A stretch of DNA of 64,000 bases from Halovivax limisalsi (GCF_023093535.1 NZ_CP095757.1:1488001-1552000), one strand, 5' to 3'; counted from the stretch's first letter, positions 1 to 9,480 are shown. The notes: a model not told the origin generated them from the letters alone. Program-made: numbers and translations.

Positions 1-701
1 TAGGACGTCCCGCCGACGATCGGAACGCCGCCGAGGATCGGCTCGAGCGCCGGGTACACCTCGGTAACGGGCCGTCCGGCCGTGAGCCCGAACACCCGCA
101 TCGTATTGTTGAGTTCCGCGAACTCGGTCAGGAGGTAGATCGTCGGCAGAACCGACCCGACGATGCAGGTCAGGTCGAACGGCGTCACGCGATCGCGGTC
201 GGGATCGAGGAAGAGCCAGCGGACGCCGGAACGGCCCGCCGTAAGCAGTCGGGTGACCGGGCTCGTCGCACCCAGTGTCCGGGTCGCCGCGGGGACGATC
301 CGCCCCAGGGTCCGCACGACGATCCCGTCGCCCGTACTGGCCGGAAACAGCAGGAACGTCAGCACGAGCGCGAACGAAACGTGCACCGCGTTGGCCTGCA
401 GGAGCTGCAGCGAGACGTCCCAGGAGGCCATCGCGGGTCGCCAGCCGTCGAGCGTCACGATCGGGATCGAGAACGTGGTGCTGCGCGCGGCCAGGAACAG
501 CTGGAAGATCGAAAACAGGATCCCGATCGCGGAGACGAGGATGGTGGCGACACCCCTGAGCGACCGCCGCCGTTCGATCTCGTCGACCAGCTCGTTCGCG
601 TCCACTGGCGAGACCTCGTCGCTCGACCCGTCGCCGGGTTCGTCTCTGTCGGCGCCTGCGTCGGTCGGTTCGTCGTCGTTCGTGTCGTCGCTCGTGGTCA
701 T
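1..701 (-). CDS. TRAP transporter fused permease, N-terminal part (cut by window edge)
   Basis: The first 233 codons of a membrane permease are present and the gene runs off the left edge. An acidic hydrophilic N-terminus of about 50 residues is followed by hydrophobic segments near residues 52-72, 98-120 and from about 175. The family is the DctM/DctQ-fused permease used with TAXI-type binding proteins, which imports small organic acids using an ion gradient; the substrate cannot be read here. Its ATG overlaps the stop of the DUF1850 gene by four bases (ATGA), so the two are probably translationally coupled. The call rests mainly on operon order (TAXI binding protein, DUF1850, permease), which is typical of such transporters, plus the hydrophobic profile. 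Confidence 0.82.
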   Translation of the reverse strand, partial: MTTSDDTNDDEPTDAGADRDEPGDGSSDEVSPVDANELVDEIERRRSLRGVATILVSAIGILFSIFQLFLAARSTTFSIPIVTLDGWRPAMASWDVSLQLLQANAVHVSFALVLTFLLFPASTGDGIVVRTLGRIVPAATRTLGATSPVTRLLTAGRSGVRWLFLDPDRDRVTPFDLTCIVGSVLPTIYLLTEFAELNNTMRVFGLTAGRPVTEVYPALEPILGGVPIVGGTS

Positions 702-1195
702 AGATACCGTTCGAGGAGGGACGATCGCTCGACGGAGAGGGTGACGTCGCGGCCGTCCGTGGCCGCGACCAGGTCGTGGCGGCGGCCGTCGACGACTAGG
801 GTGTGGCCGGCGACCCGGCCCGGCGAGACGGCGAGGCGGCGGAGCTCGACGATCGGCTCGTCGGGTTCGTAAACGAAGGTTCCGTCGACGATGGTGACGT
901 TCGCGCTCGTCGGGAGTCCCCAGCCGTAGGACTCGAACTCCATCCGGACCTGCAGGAGGCGGTCACCGTCGACGCGGTAGACGTCGTAGACGCGGGATTT
1001 CTCGACGCTGTGGGTGTACTCCAGGCCGACCGTACTCCCGTCCGCGACCGGTTCGCTGAGGTATCGCTCGCCCGTCTCCTGGTCCTCGACGACGAGGCGT
1101 CGCTGGGCCGGGACCAGCGCGGCGACCGTGGCCGGGAGCGGGACGGCCGCGACGAGGAGCGCGGCGAGCGCGCGTCGACGAGTGAGCGAAACCAT
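698..1195 (-). CDS. DUF1850 domain protein of the TAXI-TRAP operon
   Basis: A 165-residue protein with a basic N-terminus (TRRRALAALL) and one hydrophobic stretch to about residue 28, consistent with a signal peptide or membrane anchor. The rest has the DUF1850 pattern, including the YTHSVEK motif and a later SYGWGLP segment. DUF1850 proteins are found almost exclusively beside TAXI-type TRAP permeases; their biochemical role is not known, and I infer an accessory function in uptake at the cell surface. The ATG at 1195 was chosen because it gives the complete signal sequence; the frame stays open further upstream but without protein-like sequence. It lies 131 bp after the binding-protein gene and overlaps the permease start by 4 bp. 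Confidence 0.85.
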   Translation of the reverse strand: MVSLTRRRALAALLVAAVPLPATVAALVPAQRRLVVEDQETGERYLSEPVADGSTVGLEYTHSVEKSRVYDVYRVDGDRLLQVRMEFESYGWGLPTSANVTIVDGTFVYEPDEPIVELRRLAVSPGRVAGHTLVVDGRRHDLVAATDGRDVTLSVERSSLLERYL

Positions 1196-1326
1196 GCTGG
1201 GTGACGGATGAATTGCGGTCCTGTCTGCGGAACGGGGACGGTCGGCACGACCGTCGGACCGGCTCGACTGGCGGTCGATGCGACCGATCGCGACGGTGGC
1301 GGCTGTTCGAGGTTCGGGCCCGCGGC

Positions 1327-2388
1327 TCAGACGTCGAAGTACGCCGCGGCGCCCTCGTGGAGATCGATGGACATGCCGTCCTGGGCGCTGTCGACCGAGA
1401 TGAAGTCGGTCTTGATCGAGAGTTCGTCGAGGTTGTCGAAGATGGCCGCCGTCACCGTCTCGACGGTGTCGGCCGAGACGTCCGCGTGCGTGGCGATCAT
1501 CGCCTGGACGGCGATTGTTTCGACGTCCGAATCGACGCCGCCGTAGGTGCCGCCGGGGATGGTGTCTTCGGCGAACCACTCGGCGTCTTCCATGATAGCC
1601 TCGCGGTTCTCGCCGTCGATGGGGACGATCTCGATGTCGTGGCTGGTCGCGAGGTCCTCGATCGCGCCGACCGGCCAGCCGCCGACGACGAACGCCGCGT
1701 CGATGTCGCCGTTCGCGAGCTGGTCGGAGGCCTGCGAGAAGCTGGCGTTCTGTTCCTCGAAGTCGGAGATACCGACCGTCTCGAGGATCTGCAGGGCGTT
1801 GACCTGCGTTCCAGACCCGAGGTCGCCGGTGTTGATCGTCGCGCCGCTCAGGTCCGACAGCGAACTGATGTCGTTCTCCGCGAGCGTGACGACCGTGATC
1901 GTCTCCGGGTACAGCGTCGCGACGCCCCGGAGGGATTCGATCGCGTTGCCCTGGAACGCCTCGATGCCGGTTCCGTTCACTGCGAACGAGGCGATGTCGT
2001 TCTGGATGAGCGCGAAGTCGGCGTTGCCCTGCGAGAGGCTGCCGACGTTCTCGACGCTCGCACCCGTCGACTGGACGGTCAACGTGTAGTCGGTAGCGTC
2101 CTCGACGACGGTCTTGATCTCGTTCGAGAGCGGATAGTAAGTCCCGCTGGTCCCGCCGGCGTGCCAGGAGAGCCGCGCCTCGGAGCCGCCGTCTCCGCCG
2201 TCGTCGCCATCTTCACCGTCGGTATCCCCTCCGACATCGGTGCTGTTTTCGTCGTCGGAGCTGTTGTCACTGCCGCCGTCGCCGTCAGACCCGTCTTCAT
2301 CGTCACCGCTGATACAACCTGCGAGAGCGACGATTCCGGCTGAGCCACTCGCTTCGAGCAACCGTCGTCGAGTCACTGTGGGTGACAT
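1327..2388 (-). CDS. TAXI family TRAP transporter solute-binding lipoprotein
   Basis: A 353-residue extracytoplasmic binding protein. The N-terminus has a twin-arginine signal (RRRLLE) and a lipobox LAGC with the lipidated cysteine at residue 25, then a very acidic linker to about residue 68, which holds the domain away from the membrane and is typical of haloarchaea. The binding domain starts at LSWHAGGTSGTYYPL, the hallmark beginning of TAXI proteins (TRAP-associated extracytoplasmic immunogenic). It would deliver ligand to the permease encoded downstream. The TATA-like box at 2413-2423 sits about 25-35 nt before the ATG, which fits a leaderless mRNA and makes this the first gene of the operon. 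Confidence 0.92.
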   Translation of the reverse strand: MSPTVTRRRLLEASGSAGIVALAGCISGDDEDGSDGDGGSDNSSDDENSTDVGGDTDGEDGDDGGDGGSEARLSWHAGGTSGTYYPLSNEIKTVVEDATDYTLTVQSTGASVENVGSLSQGNADFALIQNDIASFAVNGTGIEAFQGNAIESLRGVATLYPETITVVTLAENDISSLSDLSGATINTGDLGSGTQVNALQILETVGISDFEEQNASFSQASDQLANGDIDAAFVVGGWPVGAIEDLATSHDIEIVPIDGENREAIMEDAEWFAEDTIPGGTYGGVDSDVETIAVQAMIATHADVSADTVETVTAAIFDNLDELSIKTDFISVDSAQDGMSIDLHEGAAAYFDV

Positions 2389-2687
2389 TCGCTCGAAAAT
2401 GCTGCGCGGGGGATAATATTTCTATCTATCGAACATCAACCAACGGTATTCGAACAGATGTTTATGAATTCTGATACCGAAGGACAATTACCGACAGCCC
2501 GGCCCGTCGGTGGAGCGGTAGGTAGCAGGCCTCCGGGCGGTTGCACGAACGAGCGGGAGGACTGACGGTGACCCCGCCCGCTGAGGACGATAGTGGCTCC
2601 GCCGATAGTCGACAGCGACCCCGATGACCGTCGCCGGATCACCGCCGATCCGTCGGAGCACTCACCGCCTGACGTCGTCGGCTCGAC
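2389..2687. promoter_or_regulatory. Intergenic region with TATA box of the TRAP operon
   Basis: Convincing genes are absent here. The AT-rich run at 2413-2423 (ataatatttct on the + strand) lies 25-35 nt upstream of the binding-protein ATG on the minus strand and is a good archaeal TATA candidate. The part from about 2480 to 2687 is GC-rich and shows nothing I can assign; it also contains the 3' end region of the upstream minus-strand gene. Confidence 0.5.
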
Positions 2688-4718
2688 TCAGACGAACGGG
2701 TAGAACGGGTCTCGATCGGGCTGCCAGTGGACCTCGCCGTCGACGATGGGGATGATGCCCTCCGCGGCGACGACGTTCGAAAACTCCGGGCCCGTGGTCG
2801 TGAACTCGATCGGCTGGGCGCACATCTCGGGCGGATCGTCCTCGAGACCGGAGTGCCAGATGAATCCGGCCTTGGGGATGTACTGAAAGACGCGCACGTC
2901 GAGGCGATCGACGCCGGCGGAGTCGACCGTCGCCGGCGCCGTGTACAGCATGTCGGGCTGGGTGAGCTGGGCGAACGCGTCGCCGAGGGCGCGAAACGCG
3001 GCCGTCTCGTCGGGGCCGCCGGCGTACCGGGTCGCCTGGTCGACGGTGAACCCGCGCGAGAGCAGGCCGAGCAGTCGGTCCCGATCGGCCGGCTCGGGCG
3101 CGTTCGACGACCGATCCCGGGCGATCCCCGCCAGACTCCCCGCCCGGATGCACGACCGGCACGCCTCGAACCCGCCCGGCCCGTCGAGAAACACGAGGCG
3201 CGCGTTCGATCGCTCGATCGTCGACGGATCGAGCGTCCCGTCGTCGCACGCGAACCCGTCCGCGACGTCGCCCACGAAGTGAAGCAAGTCGCCGCCCGTT
3301 TCGAACAGATCTCGCAGGTCGTCGCGGGGGACGTCGGTTCGGACCGTGACGTCCGCGCCGTCCGGCCCGTGTTCCGCGAACAGGTCGGCGCTCGCCCGGG
3401 CGGTCTCGCGTCGACCGTCGTCGGTGCAGACGACCACGACGCGCTCGGCCTCGGTCCACTGTTCGAGGTACCGAGTGGCGCTCTCGTAGGCTTCGAGTAC
3501 CGGGACGAACAGCGACTCGTCGGGCGGTGCGTCCTCGCTCATCCATGCCAGCGCCGCGCCGTGGGGACCGCCGTCGACCGCGCGCGCTGGGACCGATTCG
3601 GGCGCGACTCGACGAGTGCCGTGGGGCCCGTCCGGATCGACCCGGCCGGGGGCGGCGTCGGGGAGCATGACGATCGACTGGTTCCGGACGAGGTACGGTA
3701 ACGATTGGACATTTTGATACGTCGGTTCGACGTAACTCACGAAGTGCCATTCGGGGAGCGCCTCGCTCACGCCACCGAAATCCAGCGCCAGACAGGTCTC
3801 GAGTCGCTCGACGTCGGACGCGTCGACGAACGCCGCCGGGTCGAACGAGAGCTGCGAGAGCAGGTCCTGTTCCGCCGGCGAGATCGTCGAGAGCTGGTCG
3901 TAGCGGACGAGGCTGTCGACGAGAAAGACGCGACGGAGCAGCGCGGCCACCTCGTACTGGTAGGCGGGAAGCGAACCGAGGTCGACGACGGACTCGCCGT
4001 CGTCGGTTCGGATCCGCCCGCCGTCGACGGCTTCGGTCACGACTCGACACCCCAGATAGTACGACAGCGGCGCCGCCGGGAGGAGATAGCCGAGGGACTG
4101 CGGCACGACGAGTTCGAGCCCGGTCTCCGGGACGTGGCTCTCGACGGCCTCGGGAATATCGACGCGGTCGTCGAACGCCACGCGCGGCGGGTGGCGCTGG
4201 CTGGCGTTCGCGGAGCGCCGCGGCGTGGTATCGCGGACCGACGAGGAAAACTGCGAGATCGCGGTGGCGACGCCCTCGATCGTCTCCGGGACGGTGACGG
4301 TGTGTCGGGGATACGTGACGCTACTCTCGAACCCGAGCGTGACCGGCGTCGGCTGCTCGAACGAGAGTTCGAGGAGTCCGTCGTCGAAGGTGATCCGGGC
4401 CGGCCCGTCGAACCGAACCCGAACGTTGACCGGTGATTCGACCGACAGGAGCGACGACGAGTGGGTCGGCTCGATCGCGTCCATTCCCTCTTCGATCGGC
4501 TGCCGATCGCGAATCGAGTCCTCCTCCAGCCCGGCCAGCTGGGCGAAGCTCGCGGATGTCGACAGCGTCGTCACGCGACCGGCGATTCGTCCGTCGACCT
4601 GCATCGGGAAGGAGTGTGCGGGGGCGATCTCGTCCCACCCGATCGTCTCGACCTCGAGGACGTTGTCGACGCGGTCGGTCGCGCGGATCGTCGTGTCGAT
4701 CACCTCGATCGCGACCAT
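2688..4718 (-). CDS. Large protein with degenerate CHAT-like C-terminal region, paralogue A
   Basis: A 676-residue soluble protein, no signal or membrane segment. Function unknown. Residues about 425-595 look like the CHAT (caspase/separase-like) fold: a beta strand ending LLHFVGDV (478-485), an acidic DGTLD turn (493-497), strand RLVFLDGP (507-514), then an AG-SLAGIA helix-strand and a helix ending in TRYA. In active CHAT proteins these two strands end in the catalytic His (usually GH) and Cys (usually NAC). Here the positions read GD and DGP, so protease activity is not expected. The N-terminal 60 residues and the C-terminal 65 residues are the parts best conserved with the neighbour at 4840-6867. 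A gtatac box at 4741-4746 lies 23 nt before the ATG. The CHAT assignment is my reading of motifs, not a search result. Confidence 0.6.
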   Translation of the reverse strand: MVAIEVIDTTIRATDRVDNVLEVETIGWDEIAPAHSFPMQVDGRIAGRVTTLSTSASFAQLAGLEEDSIRDRQPIEEGMDAIEPTHSSSLLSVESPVNVRVRFDGPARITFDDGLLELSFEQPTPVTLGFESSVTYPRHTVTVPETIEGVATAISQFSSSVRDTTPRRSANASQRHPPRVAFDDRVDIPEAVESHVPETGLELVVPQSLGYLLPAAPLSYYLGCRVVTEAVDGGRIRTDDGESVVDLGSLPAYQYEVAALLRRVFLVDSLVRYDQLSTISPAEQDLLSQLSFDPAAFVDASDVERLETCLALDFGGVSEALPEWHFVSYVEPTYQNVQSLPYLVRNQSIVMLPDAAPGRVDPDGPHGTRRVAPESVPARAVDGGPHGAALAWMSEDAPPDESLFVPVLEAYESATRYLEQWTEAERVVVVCTDDGRRETARASADLFAEHGPDGADVTVRTDVPRDDLRDLFETGGDLLHFVGDVADGFACDDGTLDPSTIERSNARLVFLDGPGGFEACRSCIRAGSLAGIARDRSSNAPEPADRDRLLGLLSRGFTVDQATRYAGGPDETAAFRALGDAFAQLTQPDMLYTAPATVDSAGVDRLDVRVFQYIPKAGFIWHSGLEDDPPEMCAQPIEFTTTGPEFSNVVAAEGIIPIVDGEVHWQPDRDPFYPFV

Positions 4719-4839
4719 GCGCGTCGATGGCGTTCGACCAGTATACGTCTGCTGGCTTTCGGGTGGCCACGGCCGCCCTCGTGGCTGGTCCCGGATGGCG
4801 GCGTAGACAGCGGAGATAGCCTGAGAATGCCGTCGATCC

Positions 4840-6867
4840 CTACACGAACGGATAGAACGGTTCGTCAGCGACGGTCCACCGGATCTCGCCGTCGACGATC
4901 GGAATGATGTCCTCGGACGCGACGAGGCCCGCGAGCTGGGTGCCCGTCGTCGTGAACTCGAACGGCTGCGCGCACAACCTCGCCGGGACGTCCTCCACCC
5001 CGGGTCGCCAGATGAAACCCGCCTTGGGTATGTACTGGTGAGCGCACACCCGGAATCGGTCGACGCCCAGGGATTCGACCGTCGCCAGCGTACAGTAAAG
5101 CTTCATCGACTGGGTTACCTGGACGACCGCGTCGCCGAGGGCGCGAAACGGCGTGCCCGGCGTCGGCCCGGGCGCGTACCTGACCGCTTCGTCGATCGTA
5201 CAGCCGCGCGCGAGCAACCCGAAGAGCTGCGTCCTGGCTGCCCTATCGGCCGCAGCCGTCGATCCGTCGCGGACGATGCCGGCCACGCTCCCGTTCTGGA
5301 CGCAGGCGCGTCCCGTCTCGAAACCATCAGGGCCGTCGAGGAAGACGACGCGGGCGTTCGACCGGCCGACGTCGGTCGGGTCGAGCACTCCGTCGGCACA
5401 CGCGATCCCACCCTCGACGTCGCCGACGACGTGGAGCAGGTCGACGTCGGCCTCGAACAGATCGCGAAGCTCGGCGCGCGTGAGCCCGTGATGGACGTCG
5501 ATCGCGAGGGTATCGGGGCCGTATTGGTCCAGCAGCTCGGCGCCCAGCTGGGCGGCCGATCGGCGATCGTCGTCGGTACAGACGACGACCACCCGATCCG
5601 TCTCGGGTTGGCGATCGAGATAGCGCGTCGCCGATTCGTAGCTCTCGACGGTCGGCACGTACAGGGTCTCGTCGGGCGGGTCGTCCTCGCCCAGCCAGGC
5701 CAGCGCCGCGCCGTGCGGTCCGCCGTCGAGTGCACGCGCCGGCATCGCCGCGTGGCGCGTTCGGTGGGTCTCGTGGGCGCCGTCTCGCTCTCGGCCGGGA
5801 GCGGCGTCGGGGAGCATGACGGCCGAGAGGTCCCGAACCAGGTACGGCAGTCCTCGCGCGTGCGCCAACGTCGGCTCGACGAAGCTCACGGCGTGCCACT
5901 CCGGGAGCGCGCGACTCACCCGGTCGAACTCGAGGCCGAGGCACGTTCGAACGCGCTCGATATCCGAGGCCTCGACGTAGGCCGCCGGGTCGAACGAGAG
6001 CTGATCGACCAGGGGTAGCTCGGCCGGATCGGCGCTGGCCACCTGGTCGTACCGGACCAGACACTCGATCAGGAAGACCCGACGGAGCAACCGGGCGATC
6101 TCGTACTGATAGGCGGGGAGGGCCCCGAGTTCGGCGAGCACGTCGCCCTCGTCCGTCCGAAGGTGCGCCCTGTCGCCCGCCTCGACCACGACGCGAGCGC
6201 CGAGATAGTACGCGAGCGGGGCCGCCGGAAAGAGGAACGCGAGCTCATCGGGGACGACGAGTTCGAGCCCGGTCTCGGCGACGTTCGTCCTGACCGCTTC
6301 CGGGACGTCGTAGCCGTCGCCGTAGGTCAGCCGCGGCGGATGGCGCCGGTTGGGATCGGCCGATCGATGGGGTGCGTCCTGCCGAACCGCGGACGAAAAG
6401 TACGAGATCGCGGCGGCGACGCCGTCGGTCGTTCGCGGAACGGTGACGGTGTGGCGCGGGTAGGACACGCGGCTCTCGAACCCGACCGTCACCGGGGTCG
6501 GCTGCTCGAACGAGATGGTAACCGACCCCTCGTCCTCGAAGTCGATGGTGCCCGGTCGGTCGAACCGAACGGAGACCGAGATCACCCCTTCGCCCAACAG
6601 CACCGCGCGATCGGCACACTCCATCGGCGTCTCCTCCGGATGGATCGGCTGTGGACGACCGAGTTCACCGTCTTCGTACGTGTTGATCTGCGCGAAACTG
6701 GCCGGAACCGTGATCGCCGTCACGCGTCCGCCGATTCGGCCGTCGACCTGTTTCGAGAAGGCGTGTGCGGGGGCGATCTCGTCCCACCCGACCGTCTCGA
6801 CCTCGACGACGTTGTCGACGCGGTCGGTCGCGCGGATCGTCGTGTCGATCACCTCGATCGCGACCAT
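4840..6867 (-). CDS. Large protein with degenerate CHAT-like C-terminal region, paralogue B
   Basis: A 675-residue tandem paralogue of the gene at 2688-4718, similar over its whole length and 121 bp upstream of it in the same direction. The CHAT-like part again has LLHVVGDV and RVVFLDGP in place of the catalytic His and Cys strands, so the loss of the dyad is shared by both copies and predates or accompanies the duplication. A cysteine a few residues further on (RAC here, RSC in the other copy) is conserved but is out of register with the usual nucleophile. The C-terminus (GFIWRPGVEDVP to FYPFV) is strongly conserved. A gtatac box at 6890-6895 is placed 23 nt before the ATG, exactly as in paralogue A. 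Role unknown; regulation or binding rather than proteolysis is my inference. Confidence 0.6.
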   Translation of the reverse strand: MVAIEVIDTTIRATDRVDNVVEVETVGWDEIAPAHAFSKQVDGRIGGRVTAITVPASFAQINTYEDGELGRPQPIHPEETPMECADRAVLLGEGVISVSVRFDRPGTIDFEDEGSVTISFEQPTPVTVGFESRVSYPRHTVTVPRTTDGVAAAISYFSSAVRQDAPHRSADPNRRHPPRLTYGDGYDVPEAVRTNVAETGLELVVPDELAFLFPAAPLAYYLGARVVVEAGDRAHLRTDEGDVLAELGALPAYQYEIARLLRRVFLIECLVRYDQVASADPAELPLVDQLSFDPAAYVEASDIERVRTCLGLEFDRVSRALPEWHAVSFVEPTLAHARGLPYLVRDLSAVMLPDAAPGRERDGAHETHRTRHAAMPARALDGGPHGAALAWLGEDDPPDETLYVPTVESYESATRYLDRQPETDRVVVVCTDDDRRSAAQLGAELLDQYGPDTLAIDVHHGLTRAELRDLFEADVDLLHVVGDVEGGIACADGVLDPTDVGRSNARVVFLDGPDGFETGRACVQNGSVAGIVRDGSTAAADRAARTQLFGLLARGCTIDEAVRYAPGPTPGTPFRALGDAVVQVTQSMKLYCTLATVESLGVDRFRVCAHQYIPKAGFIWRPGVEDVPARLCAQPFEFTTTGTQLAGLVASEDIIPIVDGEIRWTVADEPFYPFV

Positions 6868-6977
6868 ACGCCCGGAAGGTGGTCGACCAGTATACCTGTG
6901 ATGGCTTCAACCGGGCCGATCCGGTCGACTCGTCGGGGGCCAGCGCATCGCTACCGGCCACACTGGGACGACCGGCG

Positions 6978-9287
6978 CTATCGCGAGCGCCTCGGCTCCG
7001 GCGTCCGATCGGACGCGTCGACGTCGTCGTCCGAATCGGCCGTCTCCGGCGCGGCCGCCCCGTCAGCGGCCGGATCCAGGCGGAGTTCGAAGCGAGCGCC
7101 GCCGCTCCCGCTGTCGGCCACCGCGACGTCCCAGCCGTGGCCCTCGGCGACCTGGGTCACGATGGAGAGGCCGAAGCCGGTGCCGCCCTCGCCCTTCGCC
7201 GTGGAGACGCCCATCTCGAGGATCTCGTCTTTCAGATCGTCCGGGACGCCGGGGCCGTCGTCGGCGACGTAGACGCCGCCGTCGAACGTCCCGACGTCGA
7301 CGGAGACCGTGTCGCCGCCGTGGAGGACGGCGTTGCGGAACAGGTTCTCGAAGAGCTGGCGCGCCCGCGCCCGATCGGCCTGGACGTCCGGCAGCGAATC
7401 GACCGAGAGCGTCCCGTCGGCCGTGTCGACGCCGTCCCACGCCTGTCGGACGACGTCTTCGAGCGCGACGGGTTCGAGCTCCCCGATGGCTTCGCCTTCG
7501 CGCGCGAGCGTCAGGAGGTCCTCGATCATCCTGTGCATGCGATCGAGTTCCTCCCCCACGACGTCGAGGTGCTTGAGGTCGCCGGTGTCGATGGCGGTGT
7601 CGAGGTAGCCCTCGGCGACCGACAGCGGATTGCGCAGGTCGTGACTGACGATCGAGGCGAACGTATCGAGGCGCTCGTTCTGGCGTTCGAGTTCGCGCTC
7701 GCGCTCGACGAGCGTCGAGATATCGGTGTAGATGAAGTAGCCGCGCTGGCGATCGTCGTCGGACTGGACCGGAACGCTCCTGAGCAGGAACGGGGCGGTG
7801 CCGTGAATCGTCCGCCGGGTGACCTCCGCGTCGACCCGATCGCCGTCCTCGACGGCCTCGTACAGCGACGCGGCGTCCTCGTCCGCCTCGGCCGGGACGA
7901 GCAGATCCCGCACTGATTCGCCGACGGCGTCCTCGGGCTCGAACCCGAACAGCCGGACGAACGCCGAGTTGACCGACTCGATCCGGGGCTCGCCGTCCTC
8001 GAGGACGTACGTGATCGCCGCGTCCGGGATGTTCTGAAACAGCGCGGCGAACCGATCGCGCTCGAGCGTCAGCGCCCCCTCGAACCTGACCCGGGCCATC
8101 GCGTGGGCGGTGTGGACGACCAGCAGTTCCGCGAGCTGGCGATCGATCTCGGAGTAGGCGTCGGGTTCGGTGGCCAGGACCTGGAAGACGCCCGTCTCGC
8201 CCATCGGGATCGAGATCGCGGATCGATACGCCGGGTTGGTCGCCGCGGTCGCCGACTCCTCGTGGACGTCGTCGACAACGATCGTCCGGTCCTCCGCGAC
8301 CGTCCGCCCGGCGATCCCGTCAGCCGTGGAGAGCGGCCCCGCGTCGGCGTAGGGCTCGGCGGCCGTCGCCGCCAGCACCTCGAACGTCTCGCCCTCGGCG
8401 TCTGCGATGACGCACGCCTCGAAATCGAGCAGGTCCGAGACGCGTTCGACGACGTACTCGCAGACGCGCTCGACGTCGTCGTCGTGGGCGTCGAGTTCGC
8501 GACTGATCGCCCGGAGTCGATCGATCCGCTCGCGGGTGTCCAGTCGATCGTCCGACTTCGCCTCGACGCCGGTGACCGGTTCGATCCTGACGAGGCCGTA
8601 GGGCGACCCCGGCAGCGGCCGCGTTCGAACGCGAACCGGCCGGTCGTCGATCACGAACTCCGCCGATCGTTCCTCGCCCGACAGCGCGTCCGCGTACGCC
8701 GCTCGAACGTACGGTTCGACGCTCGGATCGATCGACGCGCCGACGAGGGTCCGTCCCTCGAGCGTTGCCGGGTCCAGTCCGTCGGTCAGGGCGGTCCCGA
8801 CGACGGTGACGTGGCGGTAGTCCGCGTCGAAGACGCCGAGTACGGCGTCCTCGTCCTCGAGGAGCGCGGCGAGCGCCCCGACGTGGGCAGTCCGACCGTC
8901 ACCATCGGCGTCCCGGTCGGCTCCGTCGGTTCGATCGAGCGCCGCGGCGATGCGACGGTCGAGCAGTGCCGCCGTCGTCGCCGAGTCGGCCGCGAGAGTG
9001 AGACAGTCGGTCGCACCGGCCTCGAGGGCCTCGTCCGGTCGCGTTTCGTCGTCCAGCAGCGCGATGATGGGAACAGACCGGTCGGCCGAGCGGACCGCTT
9101 CGATCGCGTCCGACGACGTGGACGGACCGGTAACGACGACGTCGACCGCTCCGTCGGAGAGCCGCGCGGTGACCGCCTCCGGACTCGACGCCGACTCGAT
9201 CGACCGCGTCGGCGATCGAAGCGAGTCGAACAGGTCCTCGCGCGTCCGGGAGCCGTCGAGGAATATCCCGGAGACGTGACGGCTCAT
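6978..9287 (-). CDS. PAS/GAF sensor histidine kinase with degenerate receiver-like N-terminus
   Basis: A soluble multi-domain kinase of 769 residues. In order: a receiver-like domain (about 5-120) in which the strand that should carry the phospho-acceptor Asp reads DVVVTGPS; a PAS-like region (about 140-240); a GAF-like domain (about 265-405); a second PAS domain (about 410-530); then the kinase core with the H box SIVSHDLRNPL (His about 549), N box LFENLFRNAVLHGG, and G boxes DDGPGVP and GGTGFGLSIV. It would autophosphorylate the His and pass phosphate to a separate response regulator, none of which is adjacent. ATG 9287 was preferred over GTG 9311 because a TATA-like ttta lies about 28 nt before it. 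No membrane segment, so the signal is likely intracellular. Confidence 0.9.
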   Translation of the reverse strand: MSRHVSGIFLDGSRTREDLFDSLRSPTRSIESASSPEAVTARLSDGAVDVVVTGPSTSSDAIEAVRSADRSVPIIALLDDETRPDEALEAGATDCLTLAADSATTAALLDRRIAAALDRTDGADRDADGDGRTAHVGALAALLEDEDAVLGVFDADYRHVTVVGTALTDGLDPATLEGRTLVGASIDPSVEPYVRAAYADALSGEERSAEFVIDDRPVRVRTRPLPGSPYGLVRIEPVTGVEAKSDDRLDTRERIDRLRAISRELDAHDDDVERVCEYVVERVSDLLDFEACVIADAEGETFEVLAATAAEPYADAGPLSTADGIAGRTVAEDRTIVVDDVHEESATAATNPAYRSAISIPMGETGVFQVLATEPDAYSEIDRQLAELLVVHTAHAMARVRFEGALTLERDRFAALFQNIPDAAITYVLEDGEPRIESVNSAFVRLFGFEPEDAVGESVRDLLVPAEADEDAASLYEAVEDGDRVDAEVTRRTIHGTAPFLLRSVPVQSDDDRQRGYFIYTDISTLVERERELERQNERLDTFASIVSHDLRNPLSVAEGYLDTAIDTGDLKHLDVVGEELDRMHRMIEDLLTLAREGEAIGELEPVALEDVVRQAWDGVDTADGTLSVDSLPDVQADRARARQLFENLFRNAVLHGGDTVSVDVGTFDGGVYVADDGPGVPDDLKDEILEMGVSTAKGEGGTGFGLSIVTQVAEGHGWDVAVADSGSGGARFELRLDPAADGAAAPETADSDDDVDASDRTPEPRRSR

Positions 9288-9480
9288 GTCGACTCGAATT
9301 CGGGTGAGCACGACCTAAACAATTGTGGCCCGATAACAGCCCGCACGATGGCTGTGGGCCCCGGAAATGGCGCTTGGAGACGGCGCGCGCCTTCGGTGGC
9401 CGAGCGGGTCGAGACCGGCCGCCTCGGCGAACCGGCCGTCGGCGCGGGCCCGTTCCTCGCACGCAGGCCCGATTCCCGCC

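Noticed and set aside
2436-2642. Possible small minus-strand gene in the gap before the CHAT-like pair
   Set aside because: Ser/Arg/Gly-rich sequence without recognisable pattern and no promoter box at the right distance.
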